64,000 bases of DNA from DASZUK01 sp963844575 (GCA_963844575.1 CAWJOU010000005.1:434001-498000); one strand, 5' to 3'. Shown: positions 1 to 9,859, counted from the stretch's first letter. Made by a program: numbers and translations. The notes: a model not told the origin generated them from the sequence alone.

Positions 1-3000
1 AGGCGCTGGTCAGTGTTGTCCGGGAGGCAAAGCTGTTGCTCGGTGTCCCCGGAGCATTCGACCAGCTGCTCCCACCGTTCGTCGAGACCTGCCACTGGAC
101 GGCCAGCACGCTGCCGGTGGCCTTGGCGCTGAACGTCGCCGTGTTCCCGGTTACCGCCGACTGGTTGGCTGGCTGGGTGGCGACCGAGGGTGGAACGACA
201 ACAGTCAGCGACGCCCCGTCGGTGGTGGCCGAGCCGGCACCGTTGGTGAACACCGCTCGGTACTTGTTGCCACTGTCGGCCGCCGCCGTGACCGGGGTCA
301 CGTACATCGTGCCCGTCGCCCCGGTGATTGTCGACCAGGTCGAGCCGTTCGTGGACACCTGCCACTGGACGGTCGGAGTTGGTGTCCCCGAGGCGGTGGC
401 TGTAAAGGTGGCGGCTGTCCCTTCCTTCACCGTCTGGGCCGACGGCTGTTTCGTCACCGCCGGCTTCGTCTCCACTGTATAGGCCACGGTGTTCGAGGTG
501 CTCACTGGCACCGTGCCGCTCCACTGGGCGCTGTAGGAGTGCTGCCCGACTGAGGGGGCCGGAACGCTAAGCCTGGCGATGCCCTTTGTCGGTCCCGACG
601 TGGGAACCGTGGCAGTCCCGAGGGTCACTGTCTTACCCGACCCTGCTGTGTGCGTCAGGAAATTGACCTGCCCACCCCTTGTGGTCGGTACGACGGTCGC
701 AGCGAGGACCGCGTTAGTTCCCGACAGCACGGGGCTGGCCGGGCTGGCCGCCAACGTGACCCCCGACACGAGAATCGAGCCGATCGTCGCCGCCGGAGAG
801 CCTGCCGTGCAGTTAAAGGCGACCCCCCCTCCTGTGAAGGAAACGGACTCGATCCCCACCGGTACTTGTGCTCCAGGACTGCCGGTGACCGGGACCGTAG
901 CCGACAGTCCTGTCCACTTGGCGGTTACGGTGTCGTTCGCTGCCGAAGGCACAATTGTGGGTGCTGTGATCGATCCGCCCGGCGACAGGTTGACCTTGAC
1001 GTCGGTCAAATCCTCTGTGGTTGTAATGAAGGCGGCACTGCCGTCGAGGTTCACCGCAAGACTGATCAAGGTCACTCGTGCGGTTCCGACCCCGGCCGGA
1101 GATGTCCGGGGCAAAGCGCCGGACACGATCACCGACCCGGCAATCGGGGCACCCGCTCTCGTGCAGTTGTACACCGTTCCTGGAGCGGCGGCAACGACCG
1201 TAAAGGCCCGTGTGATATTGACGCCGTTATAGACGGAATCTCCCGAGTAGACGATCGTCAAGGTATGGCTGCCGATGCTCAAGCCACTGGTAGGAATCGA
1301 CTGGGTTTCCAGTAGAGCAATTACGTCTGTAGTGTAATAGTGCGTCGTCAGCACGATTGGCGGTGTGAATGTGTGGCCATCGACTTGGTAGGTGTACGTT
1401 CCAACTGGGTAGGGATAGACCGCCTTGGTTGTTGTCGGTGCATTGGGTGGAGCCGTGAAGATAACCTGCGGAAAGAACTGATAACCGGAAGGAATAGCCG
1501 TCACGGTCGGTGTGGTCTTCAGTGTGGGATTATATCTGGTGGCCGGACTGACCAGGACTTTCCCCACCGCGGACGGCGCGTAGGTATAGACCCCTGTTGT
1601 TACTGTTGATGTGAACGGGGGAACCACTGTGCCTGCGGCATTCAGCGTCTGCAGGGCAAAGGTCGCTGTCTGCTGGCCGAAGCTCACCACCGCCGCGGAG
1701 TAGGCGATGCGGAAGTGGACCGTCAGGGATGTCCCTGCCGGCAGAGAGAACTTCGTTGTACTGCCACAGGCTCCCGTCAACCCCTTGAATGTTCCCAGCA
1801 ACAAACTCCCGCCGCGGTTTGCAAACGAAATCGGGCACCATGTTCCCGTCGAGTTCTCATACTCCATCGTCACATTTTCGTGTGTCGACTTTAGAACAGC
1901 CAGCCTGATCGTCAACTTCAGATCTGCCCAGCTCTCACCGATGGAGGGATTTGTCAGTCTGACTGTAAAGTAGGTTGGTGTCGCGGCACCGACAATCGCC
2001 GTGGCCGCAAGGTTGGTCGAGACGCTCGGCTTCGGTTGGACCGAATAGCTCTTGGCCGGCGACGTGCTCGGCGCATACTTTGTATCGCCCGAGTAGACCG
2101 CGGTGAGCGTCTGAGTGGGGACGGCTGGAAGGTGTGACGTCGTGAGGGTTGCCGTTTCCGTTCCCGCTGTTGTGCTCAGGGGGACGCGGCCCACGAATGT
2201 CGGCCCGCTCATGAATGTGACCTGACCAGCCGGAGCCGGTGTGCTGCCCACTGTGGCCGATACCGTGGCCCTCAGCGTCACTGTCGTCCCGACCAGGACC
2301 GGACCTGTGGGGCTCACCGTCAACGAGGTGGTGGTCGGCTTGGTCGGGGGCGGCGGCAGCGGCATGGCCCCGGTAAGGGAGAGGGACATCACGTTTGTCG
2401 TTCCCGAATAGCGGACGTTCAACTGACTTCCCGCCAATGCGAGGCAGTTATACCCCGGAGCGGATGGTGTGAAGTCGGGGATTGTAAAGTTTTTCTGTGA
2501 GATCGTCACGGCGCCGGAAGAGTACGGGGCCGACGAAGTCAGGGTCACGTTGACCGGCGCGTTGGTGGCACACGCCGTCTTCAGTGGCGAGTGGATTGTG
2601 ATCAGAATCTGGAGAGCCGCGCTGTACGAGACGTCACCAAGAGAGTTGATGCTCCCGGTCCCTGCTCCCGGCGTGAGCTGGGTGATGATGACTGTCTCTG
2701 TGCTGTGTGTGTTGAGGGGACTGGACGGCACGTTATACGCGAGCCGGCTGAGGGTGGCCCCGGTAACGGCGCCCGTCTTCGGGTCCAGGGTCCCGGTGAT
2801 CGACGCGGGGCCCGGGATGGTCGCCGCCCCGTTGCCATGGACCCCGAACGACCCGGCCGTCATGTTGAGGGTAACCGCACATGTGGCAGTGGAAGCCGTC
2901 GTACACGCCGGGAGTGCTGTGGCCGACGCCTCACTGACAACCAATCCGAGCAGCGTGCCCATCATCAGCACGCTGGCGAGCAGGGCGCTGACGACAGCTC

Positions 3001-3067
3001 CCAATGACGGGAGCTTCCTTCCCCCTCGCCGGCCGGACCCGGTTTCGCGTTGAAATCCCCTGTGCAT
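1..3067 (-). CDS. Large secreted Ig-like repeat protein, 3' end outside window
   Basis: About 1,022 codons are open on the minus strand and run off the left edge of the window, so the C-terminus is missing. The start ATG is preceded by a G-rich stretch (GGGGGGGAG) that can act as ribosome-binding site. The N-terminus is basic followed by a hydrophobic segment ending near A-S-A, a plausible signal peptide. The rest is Thr/Ser/Val-rich beta-sandwich sequence with typical bacterial Ig-like (Big_3/Ig-like) phrases such as LTAVYSGDTKYAPS and QWQVSTNGSTWS. It shares long colinear segments with the next protein (for example the stretch containing GTFKGLTGACGST), so the two are tandem paralogues. An exported surface or matrix protein is inferred; ligand unknown. 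Plus-strand frames across this region are antisense and lack family signatures. Confidence 0.85.
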   Translation of the reverse strand, partial: MHRGFQRETGSGRRGGRKLPSLGAVVSALLASVLMMGTLLGLVVSEASATALPACTTASTATCAVTLNMTAGSFGVHGNGAATIPGPASITGTLDPKTGAVTGATLSRLAYNVPSSPLNTHSTETVIITQLTPGAGTGSINSLGDVSYSAALQILITIHSPLKTACATNAPVNVTLTSSAPYSSGAVTISQKNFTIPDFTPSAPGYNCLALAGSQLNVRYSGTTNVMSLSLTGAMPLPPPPTKPTTTSLTVSPTGPVLVGTTVTLRATVSATVGSTPAPAGQVTFMSGPTFVGRVPLSTTAGTETATLTTSHLPAVPTQTLTAVYSGDTKYAPSTSPAKSYSVQPKPSVSTNLAATAIVGAATPTYFTVRLTNPSIGESWADLKLTIRLAVLKSTHENVTMEYENSTGTWCPISFANRGGSLLLGTFKGLTGACGSTTKFSLPAGTSLTVHFRIAYSAAVVSFGQQTATFALQTLNAAGTVVPPFTSTVTTGVYTYAPSAVGKVLVSPATRYNPTLKTTPTVTAIPSGYQFFPQVIFTAPPNAPTTTKAVYPYPVGTYTYQVDGHTFTPPIVLTTHYYTTDVIALLETQSIPTSGLSIGSHTLTIVYSGDSVYNGVNITRAFTVVAAAPGTVYNCTRAGAPIAGSVIVSGALPRTSPAGVGTARVTLISLAVNLDGSAAFITTTEDLTDVKVNLSPGGSITAPTIVPSAANDTVTAKWTGLSATVPVTGSPGAQVPVGIESVSFTGGGVAFNCTAGSPAATIGSILVSGVTLAASPASPVLSGTNAVLAATVVPTTRGGQVNFLTHTAGSGKTVTLGTATVPTSGPTKGIARLSVPAPSVGQHSYSAQWSGTVPVSTSNTVAYTVETKPAVTKQPSAQTVKEGTAATFTATASGTPTPTVQWQVSTNGSTWSTITGATGTMYVTPVTAAADSGNKYRAVFTNGAGSATTDGASLTVVVPPSVATQPANQSAVTGNTATFSAKATGSVLAVQWQVSTNGGSSWSNAPGTPSNSFASRTTLTSA

Positions 3068-3111
3068 TTGACTCCCCCCCTACCGCGAAGCTGCATCGAT
3101 GAGTTGCGACT

Positions 3112-3140
3112 CGTTTTCTAGCACGAAGTTTTTACGTCAA
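3112..3140 (-). promoter_or_regulatory. AT-rich candidate promoter of the 1-3067 gene
   Basis: This short AT-rich stretch in an otherwise GC-rich genome lies about 50-70 bases upstream of the start at 3067. On the minus strand it contains TTGACG (3140-3135) and a TAGAAAA-like segment downstream. Spacing is not ideal, so the assignment of -35 and -10 is tentative. Confidence 0.35.
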
Positions 3141-3186
3141 AAAGTAGTAACTAATATTTTCTAATGTTCTCTCGAATGTCGGCCTG

Positions 3187-3234
3187 CCGTCAGTAGAAAA
3201 GAGGTGAGGGCGGCCGCATGGCCGCCCTCACCTC
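3187..3234 (-). terminator. Rho-independent terminator of the 3268-6420 gene
   Basis: A perfect 15-bp GC-rich stem (3201-3215 with 3220-3234) closes a GCAT tetraloop and is followed on the minus strand by TTTTC. It begins 34 bases after the stop codon of the gene at 3268. This is the clearest intrinsic terminator in the window and separates the two tandem paralogues into independent transcription units. Confidence 0.9.
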
Positions 3235-3267
3235 TGCAACTGTCTTTCGACACCATTTCCGTAGACG

Positions 3268-6200
3268 TCACCGTGTCTTTGTGTACGAGAAGGTCACGGT
3301 GATCGATCCGGCAGTACCTGTGCTGCCGGACCGGTTGCTGCCGGCCGCCCCCGTGCCGAAGGTGGTCGAGCTACCGCTCGTGGCCACCCACGAGGAACCG
3401 CCGCCGCCGCCGCCGGCCATCGTGCAGTCATCGGCTGTAGGACCACCGCCGGCGCCGCCGATGTAGCCGGCGCCGCCGCCACCACTCCCGCCGCCGTCAC
3501 CGGCCACCGGCTCCTTGCCTTCCCCACCGGTGCTCCCAGCGGCGGTGCCGGAACCGGTGCTCTTGTTGTTGGCGCCACCGGCGCCGCCGGCGATACCGTC
3601 CCCTGTTATGGCCCAGGCTGCCCCGGTTGTGCCGACAGTCCCGCTGAGGCCCTTGCCCTTAGAGCTGCTTGTGGCGGTTGTCGTCGAGTTGCCGGCGATC
3701 CCGCCGTTGCCGGCGTCGGTGCCCGAGCACATCGACTCACCGCCACCACCACCGCCACCGGCGACGGCCACGACGTGGGCGGTTGTCGACGAGGTGCAGG
3801 TGCTGGCCCCGTTGCAGATGCCGGTCGAGCCGCCGCCACTGCCCCCGGTGCCGTCGTCACCTTTGGCTATCCCTATGGCTGTGTAGCGACCCTGACCACC
3901 GGCGCCACTCGAACTCCAGCCGCTGACCGAGGCGCCGCCGTTGCCGACCACGCCACCGCCCTGGGGAGCGCCCTTGCCGGCGCAGCCGGTCTTGCCCGAC
4001 ACCTTGGTGGACCCGGCGATGGTAAAGGTGGTGGTCACCGAGCCGCCAGCGCCACCGCGACCACCCCAGCCTGTGGCGCTAGCGGCTGCGCCGCCGCCGC
4101 CGCCGCCGGCCCCCTTGGCCACGATCTTCTCGGTGTTGGCCCAGGCCGGGGCTGTGGTCGACCCGCTGGTGCAGCCCGAGAGGCTCCATGTCACCGGGGT
4201 GGGTGGCGCCGCCACCTTGACTGTGGCCAGTTTGGCCGCTGTGGTGTTCTTGGTACAGCTGTAGCTCTTGCCGTCCTGGCTCAAGTCGATGGTGGTGATC
4301 CCCACCGGGATTTCGGTGCCCACCGTCCCGGTTATCCCGGTGATGGTGGCCGACAGACCGGTCCAGGCCAGCGTGGTGACCCCGCCCGACTCGGTCGGGG
4401 TGACCGACCCGGCGGTGGTGCCTCCACCCGGGGTGAAGCCGATGAGCACTGTCGCGACGGCTGTCACCGTGTCGGGACCGACGTAGGGATCGACGTGGAG
4501 TGTGATCTTGAGTGAGGTGGCCGAGGCCGACCCGGTGTACGTTGTCGCCGGCAGGGTGGCCGAGGCCACCACCGAGGCGGCGATGCTGTGGTCGGTATCA
4601 CTCGAGCAGGTGAACGCCGTGCCCGAAGCCGCCGTGCCCACCGTGAACGTTTTTGTCGCGCTGGCGGCGTTGTAGACCCCGTCGCCGGAGTACTCGACCT
4701 TCAGGGTGTGGGTGCCCGTGCTCAGCCCGGCGGTGGAGATGTAGGTGTTCTCCAGGATGATCGGCCGTGGTGTTGTCCAGCCCGTGGGCGTGACCGGCGT
4801 GACTGTCGTCCCTGTGATCTGGTACTTCACCGTGCCGGTGGGGGTCGGGTAAGCGGTCGTTCCTGTGTTGGCCGGGGGTGTGATGGTGGCGTTCGGCGGC
4901 ACCGTGTAGCCCTTGGGGATGGCTGTCGACGGCGGGTTCGCCGCAATGGTCACCGAGTACTTGGTGGCCGGGTCGACCTGGACGTGGCTGTAGACGGCCG
5001 GGGCGTTGAGGTACACCCCTGTTGTCAGTGTGGCTGTAAACGGGGCTACCACTGCGCCTGTGGCGTTCAACGTCTCCAGAGCGAAGCTGGCTGTCTGGGT
5101 GCCGACGTTGGCACCCGAGGCGAACTTGATGCGGAAGGGAACCGTCAGGGAGTGCCCGGCGGCCAGGGAGAAGTTCGAGGTGCTCCCGCAGGCCCCGGTC
5201 AACCCCTTGAATGTGCCCCTGATCGTGCCGCTGCCGGAGAGGGCGAGCGAGCACCAGGTGCTTGTCGCGTTCTCATATGTCAGCGTCACGTTCGCCGACT
5301 TCTGGAAGTCGATGTTGGTCAGCCTGAGCGCCAGCTTCAGGTGTGTCCAGGTCACCCCGCCCGAGGGGTTTGTCACCTTGACCGAGAAGGTAGACGCCGT
5401 CGCTGTCCCCCGGGTCACGGTGATCGGCAGGGTGCTGGTCACCGTCGGGTTGGGCTCGATGGTGTAGTTCTGCGAGCTCGAGGTGCTGCCGTTGTAGGAA
5501 CTGTTGCCCGAGTAGACGGCCTTCAGCGAGTCGGTGCCCGACGGCAGGCTCTTGGTCGAGAACGTGGCCACCCCACTCGAGACGCTGGCCGCCCCGACCT
5601 CGGTTGTCCCGCTGTAGAAGTCCATGGTGCCGGTGGCCGCGGTGGCCGTGGCCCCTGTGGTCTTTTTGACCGTGCCGGTCAGGGTCACTGTGGTGCCCTG
5701 CCGCTGGGGGCTGGCCGGACTGGCCGAGAGGCTGGTCGTGGTCGATGTGGCCGGCGCCGGCGGCTCGGACAGTGTGCCGTGCAAATCGAGCGTCAGCACG
5801 TTGCCTGTGCTGCCCGAGAACCGCGAGTCGAGCGATGTGGCGGCCAACGAGCATGTGCTGGTCGAGAAGTTGGGAATCGAGAACGTCGTGTCCGAGAGGT
5901 CCACGTCTTTGGTCGTCGTGTTGTACGGCGACGTCGACTGGAGGACCAGGTGCACCGGCGTCGAGTTGCAGGTCTCGCTGATCGGCGAAGTGATCTTCAC
6001 CTGGACGGTCACCGTGTCGTCGATGGTGACGTTGCCGTTGTAGCTGACCGAGCCGGTGGCTGTCCCGGCGTGCACGTCGAATATGTGGATCGTCTCTGTG
6101 CTACCTGTGTTGGACTCTTTCCACGACGGGATGGTGAGGGTGCCGGCCGTGATGTTGCCGGTTGTGGTGCTCACTTTGCCACTGAATGTGGCCGGCGTGG

Positions 6201-6420
6201 GCAGGGCGGTCGGGGTGTTCCCGTGGGCGCCGAAGGTGCCCGATGTCATGGTCAGGGTGGCCGACGATGTCGTCGCCGACGCCGTCGACGAGAAGAGGCT
6301 CACCGATCCGCCGGCCATCAGAGCCACCGCGGCCAGTCCGGCCACGGCCGGACGGAGACGTGACCACCAGCGGTTCTTGGACCGGGCAGGACGTGTGGAC
6401 GACGGCAGTGTTCGACGCAT
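3268..6420 (-). CDS. Large secreted Ig-like protein with glycine-rich (PGRS-like) C-terminus
   Basis: The protein has 1,050 residues from the chosen ATG at 6420, which has AGGGGGC six bases upstream; an ATG seven codons further upstream lacks such a site. An N-terminal basic-hydrophobic signal (RLRPAVAGLAAVALMAGG) ends near ASATT. The middle carries several Ig-like repeats with VYSGNSSYNGS and VEYSGDGVYNAAS motifs. The last ~270 residues are extremely Gly-rich with GGAGG and GGGGGG runs, resembling mycobacterial PGRS or ALK-type glycine-rich domains, and contain scattered Cys. It is a paralogue of the neighbouring 1-3067 protein; that protein's C-terminus is out of view, so whether it shares the Gly-rich tail is unknown. 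An exported surface/adhesive protein is inferred. Long plus-strand frames here are antisense. Confidence 0.85.
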   Translation of the reverse strand: MRRTLPSSTRPARSKNRWWSRLRPAVAGLAAVALMAGGSVSLFSSTASATTSSATLTMTSGTFGAHGNTPTALPTPATFSGKVSTTTGNITAGTLTIPSWKESNTGSTETIHIFDVHAGTATGSVSYNGNVTIDDTVTVQVKITSPISETCNSTPVHLVLQSTSPYNTTTKDVDLSDTTFSIPNFSTSTCSLAATSLDSRFSGSTGNVLTLDLHGTLSEPPAPATSTTTSLSASPASPQRQGTTVTLTGTVKKTTGATATAATGTMDFYSGTTEVGAASVSSGVATFSTKSLPSGTDSLKAVYSGNSSYNGSTSSSQNYTIEPNPTVTSTLPITVTRGTATASTFSVKVTNPSGGVTWTHLKLALRLTNIDFQKSANVTLTYENATSTWCSLALSGSGTIRGTFKGLTGACGSTSNFSLAAGHSLTVPFRIKFASGANVGTQTASFALETLNATGAVVAPFTATLTTGVYLNAPAVYSHVQVDPATKYSVTIAANPPSTAIPKGYTVPPNATITPPANTGTTAYPTPTGTVKYQITGTTVTPVTPTGWTTPRPIILENTYISTAGLSTGTHTLKVEYSGDGVYNAASATKTFTVGTAASGTAFTCSSDTDHSIAASVVASATLPATTYTGSASATSLKITLHVDPYVGPDTVTAVATVLIGFTPGGGTTAGSVTPTESGGVTTLAWTGLSATITGITGTVGTEIPVGITTIDLSQDGKSYSCTKNTTAAKLATVKVAAPPTPVTWSLSGCTSGSTTAPAWANTEKIVAKGAGGGGGGAAASATGWGGRGGAGGSVTTTFTIAGSTKVSGKTGCAGKGAPQGGGVVGNGGASVSGWSSSGAGGQGRYTAIGIAKGDDGTGGSGGGSTGICNGASTCTSSTTAHVVAVAGGGGGGGESMCSGTDAGNGGIAGNSTTTATSSSKGKGLSGTVGTTGAAWAITGDGIAGGAGGANNKSTGSGTAAGSTGGEGKEPVAGDGGGSGGGGAGYIGGAGGGPTADDCTMAGGGGGGSSWVATSGSSTTFGTGAAGSNRSGSTGTAGSITVTFSYTKTR

Positions 6421-7235
6421 GAGTGCCCCCTCGCTATTCACAAAAATGCGTAGGAGGACCTTCTAACATGCTGTCGTATTCACTACAAATAAACATTAAT
6501 ATTTTTTCAAGTTTTTTGGAAGTTATTTTGACGAAATAATGGCCATCACCGCGGGAAGCAAGGTGGAGCGACCGGTGACGCGGGCGGCGGTCCCACGCCA
6601 CCGGTCGTCCTTCTTCACCGAGGAGTCGGGAGACCCGACCCCCCGGCAAACTTCGTCAGCGCCGAGAACGCCTCCGGCAGGTCGGACGGTGACCGTCGAG
6701 CGCGGTGCTGGCCCCCCGGGGGGATGGGGATGGGAGGGGGGCCAGCACCTCACGAACCGTTGTCCCCACGGCACTTCGAAGAAGGCGGCGGGCGGTGTCG
6801 TGACCCTCGCCCTGGCGAACGTGGCGACCACGCCGTGTGCCGCTCGCCCGGGGAGGGATCCTTGTCATCGGTCGCGACGAGCGCCGCACCGGAAGGTCAG
6901 CTCCTCCCCCGAGACCGTTCGCACCGCTCGCCTCGGGTCAATGCCGGACGCAGAGGGACGGGACGTCCGTGACGGGCAGCGCCACTGCACTCCAGCGGCC
7001 GTTCCCGACCCGTCCCTCCGCATTTTGTCGTCCCCCTCATCGACGATCACCGGCAGTGCCGTTCTTCTTAACATGACGTTTGCCCAGGCAAAAGCTGTAA
7101 TACGAAGTTTCCTTTGAATGCCCTGAGGCCCGAAACGCGTCGCGGGCAGGCCACGAAACCCGTGGACCGTCGGCTGGCTTCCTCGTCTGAAATGCGCGGC
7201 CGGGGACGGTCGTCGACCGCCCGACCGCGGACTGC
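6421..7235. other. 815-bp gap: AT-rich promoter region plus non-coding DNA with a hairpin
   Basis: The first ~120 bases (6421-6545) are AT-rich, with T-runs, and probably hold the promoter of the minus-strand gene starting at 6420. The rest is GC-rich, and its short frames on either strand show no recognisable protein features. One strong inverted repeat is listed separately. I see no RNA gene. Confidence 0.5.
6704..6749. repeat. Perfect 14-bp inverted repeat with 18-base loop
   Basis: GGTGCTGGCCCCCC at 6704-6717 is perfectly complementary to 6736-6749. No T-tract follows on either strand, so intrinsic termination is doubtful. It lies ~490 bases downstream of the TetR gene and could be a transcript-end structure or an operator. 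Confidence 0.6.
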
Positions 7236-7955
7236 CTACCCGATCGACGGATGCAGTTGCCGAGCGGCCCGCTCCGGACCGACGACCGGCAACGCGAGCG
7301 AGTACGTCAGCACCGGTACGAGGTCGGTGAGCTGGGCGGCCTTGCCGGCCATGACGTACTCGGCCAGCGGGTGGAAGGCCAGGCCGACGAGCGTGTTCTC
7401 GAACGCCTCCCCCGGTAGGCCGGGTGGCGGGTTCGGCGCCCCGCCGCCGAGGATCTCCCGGAAGCGCTGGATGACCGTGTTCAATCGCTCCAGGCCGTGC
7501 TCGCCGGCCTGGTAGATCTCGACGATCGACAGCCGGGCGTACGCCGGGTTCGACGCCAGTGACTGCAGCATGCTGAAGATCGCCGCCCGGATGCGGTCCT
7601 CCCACAGCCCTTTCGTCTCGTCGTACGTCGTCGCCACCTGGTCACAGATCACCCCGGCGCCGAGGTCGAACGCGGCAAAGAAGCATTCGTCCTTGCTCCG
7701 GAAGACGGAGTAGAACTCCTTCGTCGATACCCCGGCCGCCGCGCAGATGTGGGCGACGTGCGCACCGGTCAGGCCGGCCGTGCCGACCTCGTTGACGAAC
7801 GCATCGAGGATCCGGGCCCGCTGGATCATTTCGATCTCCGCCCGCGGGTGGCCGTGTCGGCCACGCGGCACCTTGCGGTCTTCGCCCTGCGGTGATCGCC
7901 CGCCGGGGAGCACCGCCTTCGGCACTGTCGTGCGAGCTTTCTCGTTCTCGGTCAT
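7236..7955 (-). CDS. TetR-family transcriptional regulator
   Basis: This is a 239-residue TetR-type repressor. After a basic, probably disordered 35-residue leader, the helix-turn-helix reads ILDAFVNEVG, then HICAAAGVSTKEFYSVFRSK and DECFFAAF, the standard TetR pattern (helix 3 with the F-Y-x-x-F signature). The C-terminal ligand-binding domain is all-helical and unassignable. The start has GGGGAGG upstream. Its target is not obvious: it is isolated between two long gaps, and autoregulation or control of a distant gene is equally possible. Confidence 0.9.
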   Translation of the reverse strand: MTENEKARTTVPKAVLPGGRSPQGEDRKVPRGRHGHPRAEIEMIQRARILDAFVNEVGTAGLTGAHVAHICAAAGVSTKEFYSVFRSKDECFFAAFDLGAGVICDQVATTYDETKGLWEDRIRAAIFSMLQSLASNPAYARLSIVEIYQAGEHGLERLNTVIQRFREILGGGAPNPPPGLPGEAFENTLVGLAFHPLAEYVMAGKAAQLTDLVPVLTYSLALPVVGPERAARQLHPSIG

Positions 7956-8617
7956 TTGGGAACCTCCCCAGTCACACTGGCTCGTAGCGGGCTCAGCCGA
8001 CCACCCAGGGCCGTCCCCGGGCGCCGACAGCTGCCGCGTCTCGACCTGGTTCCGCGTCGCTCCTCCGCAGACGCGCCGACACCGAAACCATCAGTGCACG
8101 ACCAGGCATCTTTTATCAGGTCCCTCGGGTCGGAACGGCGGCGCGCCGCCCGCCCTCGGGCTTCTCTTTTTCCCGGCACCCTTCCGGGTGCCGGCTCATG
8201 CCCACCAGACGTCTCGCTACGAAGCGGTTCCCTTGCGCCGGGGCGGGCATCGATCACTCAGCCGTCGAACCCACCCTCGGGGGGAAAGACGGACGAGCGG
8301 TTTGTGCTCAAGGCCGCGTCGTCACTCGCGGCCATGGTTCAGATGGCATGTTCAGAGATCCCCCTCCTCAACCGCCTCGGTATTCGCGTTCCCCCACCAA
8401 AGAACTGACGAGGGTGTGTCTTCATTGAACGCTCTGTCTCTTCAACTGTCAAGCGACTTTCAAGCTTGCCGTAAAATCCCTGGTAAACGAGATCTTCTAT
8501 TTCAAGGATGTGCCGTCGATCGGTCGATGCAGCCGGTGCTACATCCGATGCCGGGCCGTCGAGAAGTGCCGGCTCATGTCCGTCATCTACCGCAAAAGGG
8601 GGCTTTAATTTTGTATT
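7956..8617. other. 662-bp gap without a supported gene
   Basis: No convincing coding frame. It holds a perfect 9-bp hairpin (8173-8181 with 8186-8194, loop TTCC) with a T-run on its 5' side, and the phrase TGCCGGCTCATG occurs twice (near 8190 and 8570). A plus-strand frame from about 8429 to 8605 reads like protein and is Cys-rich but has no start codon. This may be the remnant of a decayed gene or the regulatory region of the TetR gene. Confidence 0.4.
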
Positions 8618-9859
8618 TTAATCAGCCGGCTGATCTGCAGCCTCGATCTCTTCGCGGGGGATCCCGAGCAGGAAGAGGATGGCGTCGAGGTACGGGACAT
8701 TGAGCGCCGCGTCGGCGGCCCGCCGGACCGCCGGTTTGGCGTTGAAGGCGATCCCGAGACCGGCGACGGCCAGCATGTCGAGGTCGTTCGCGCCGTCGCC
8801 GACCGCCACCGTCTGCGCCAGCGGTACGCCGGCGGCCGCCGCGAACCGCTCGAGCGCGGTCGCCTTGCCGGCCCGGTCGACCATCGGCCCGACCAGGCGG
8901 CCCGTCAGCCGGCCGTCGACGACCTCCAGCGTGTTCGCCGCCAGGTGGTCGATGCCCAGTTCCGCCGCTAGTCCCTCGATGATCTGGACGAACCCGCCGC
9001 TGACCAACGCCGTGACGTAGCCGAGCCGCTCGAGCGTCCGGATCAGCGTCCGCGCCCCCGGGGCGAGCACGAGCTCATCGGCCACCTCGCCGAGCACCTT
9101 CGCGTCGAGCCCGGCCAGCAGGGCCAGCCGCTCGTGCATCGCGTCGACGAAGTCGACTTCCCCGGCCATCGCCGCCGCGGTGACCGCCGCCACCATGTCC
9201 GCGCAGCCCGCCCGCTCCGCCAGCCGGTCGATCACCTCGCCCTGCAGCAGCGTCGAGTCGACGTCGAGGACGATCAGGTGCTTCGCCCGCCGGTGCAGGC
9301 CGGCCCGCTGGACCGCCAGGTCGACCGACCGGCGGGCCGCCTCGGCCGCCAGCTCCCGGCGGAGCTGGTCCGCGTCGCCACCCGACACCGCCAGCTCGTA
9401 GCTCGTCACCGGGTACGTCGAAAGGCGGCCGATCCGGTCGACGTTCCCGCCGGCCGCGGCGATCCGACCGAAGATCCCGGCCATCGCCTCGGCCCCGAGC
9501 CGGGGGGCGAGCACCGTCACCAGATGGCGGAGACCCCGGCCGTTCTCCCGACCGGGGCCCAGCTCGACCACCGACACCTGGAGCTCGCCCGCGCCGTCCC
9601 GCAGCCCGCCGAGGGCGCCGTCCAGCTCCTGGCGGACCGCCTCGGCCCCCATGTGCGTCGCCCCCAGCTCCAGGCAGAGCAGCAGCCGGCCGTGCACCTG
9701 GACCTGCTCCACGTCGACCAGCTCCAAGCCGAGCCACGCCAGCTGCTCGAAGATCCGGACCGAGATGCCCGGCCGGTCCGGGCCGCTGACCGTGACCAGC
9801 AGCGCCTCCGGTCCGGCCACCCCGGCGGGAACCGCCACGGTGCCGCCCACGTCAGCCAC
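8618..9859 (-). CDS. serB: Phosphoserine phosphatase with two N-terminal ACT domains
   Basis: SerB hydrolyses O-phospho-L-serine to L-serine, the last step of the phosphorylated serine pathway, in the cytoplasm. From the GTG at 9859 the protein is 413 residues, matching the usual length of actinobacterial SerB2. Two ACT-like domains (about 18-100 and 112-185; the first begins LLVTVSGPDRPGIS) precede a HAD phosphatase domain: motif I VLDVDSTLLQGE with Asp199 nucleophile and Asp201, motif II ALVSGG, motif III Lys in GKATALERF and the acidic loop VAVGDGANDLDML. The GTG overlaps the stop of the upstream acyltransferase gene (GTGGCTGA), implying translational coupling; a longer frame extends upstream but is antisense-like and repetitive. 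ACT domains suggest feedback by amino acids. Confidence 0.95.
   Translation of the reverse strand: MADVGGTVAVPAGVAGPEALLVTVSGPDRPGISVRIFEQLAWLGLELVDVEQVQVHGRLLLCLELGATHMGAEAVRQELDGALGGLRDGAGELQVSVVELGPGRENGRGLRHLVTVLAPRLGAEAMAGIFGRIAAAGGNVDRIGRLSTYPVTSYELAVSGGDADQLRRELAAEAARRSVDLAVQRAGLHRRAKHLIVLDVDSTLLQGEVIDRLAERAGCADMVAAVTAAAMAGEVDFVDAMHERLALLAGLDAKVLGEVADELVLAPGARTLIRTLERLGYVTALVSGGFVQIIEGLAAELGIDHLAANTLEVVDGRLTGRLVGPMVDRAGKATALERFAAAAGVPLAQTVAVGDGANDLDMLAVAGLGIAFNAKPAVRRAADAALNVPYLDAILFLLGIPREEIEAADQPAD

Noticed and set aside
36..3053. Long plus-strand reading frames over the first 3 kb
   Set aside because: They are antisense to a continuous minus-strand Ig-like protein with signal peptide and ribosome-binding site, and show no family motifs.
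4588..6363. 591-codon plus-strand frame
   Set aside because: Arg/Gly/Val-biased antisense shadow of the Ig-like gene; high GC keeps several frames open.
8429..8608. A Cys-rich plus-strand frame in the gap before serB
   Set aside because: No start codon or ribosome-binding site; could be chance or a remnant.
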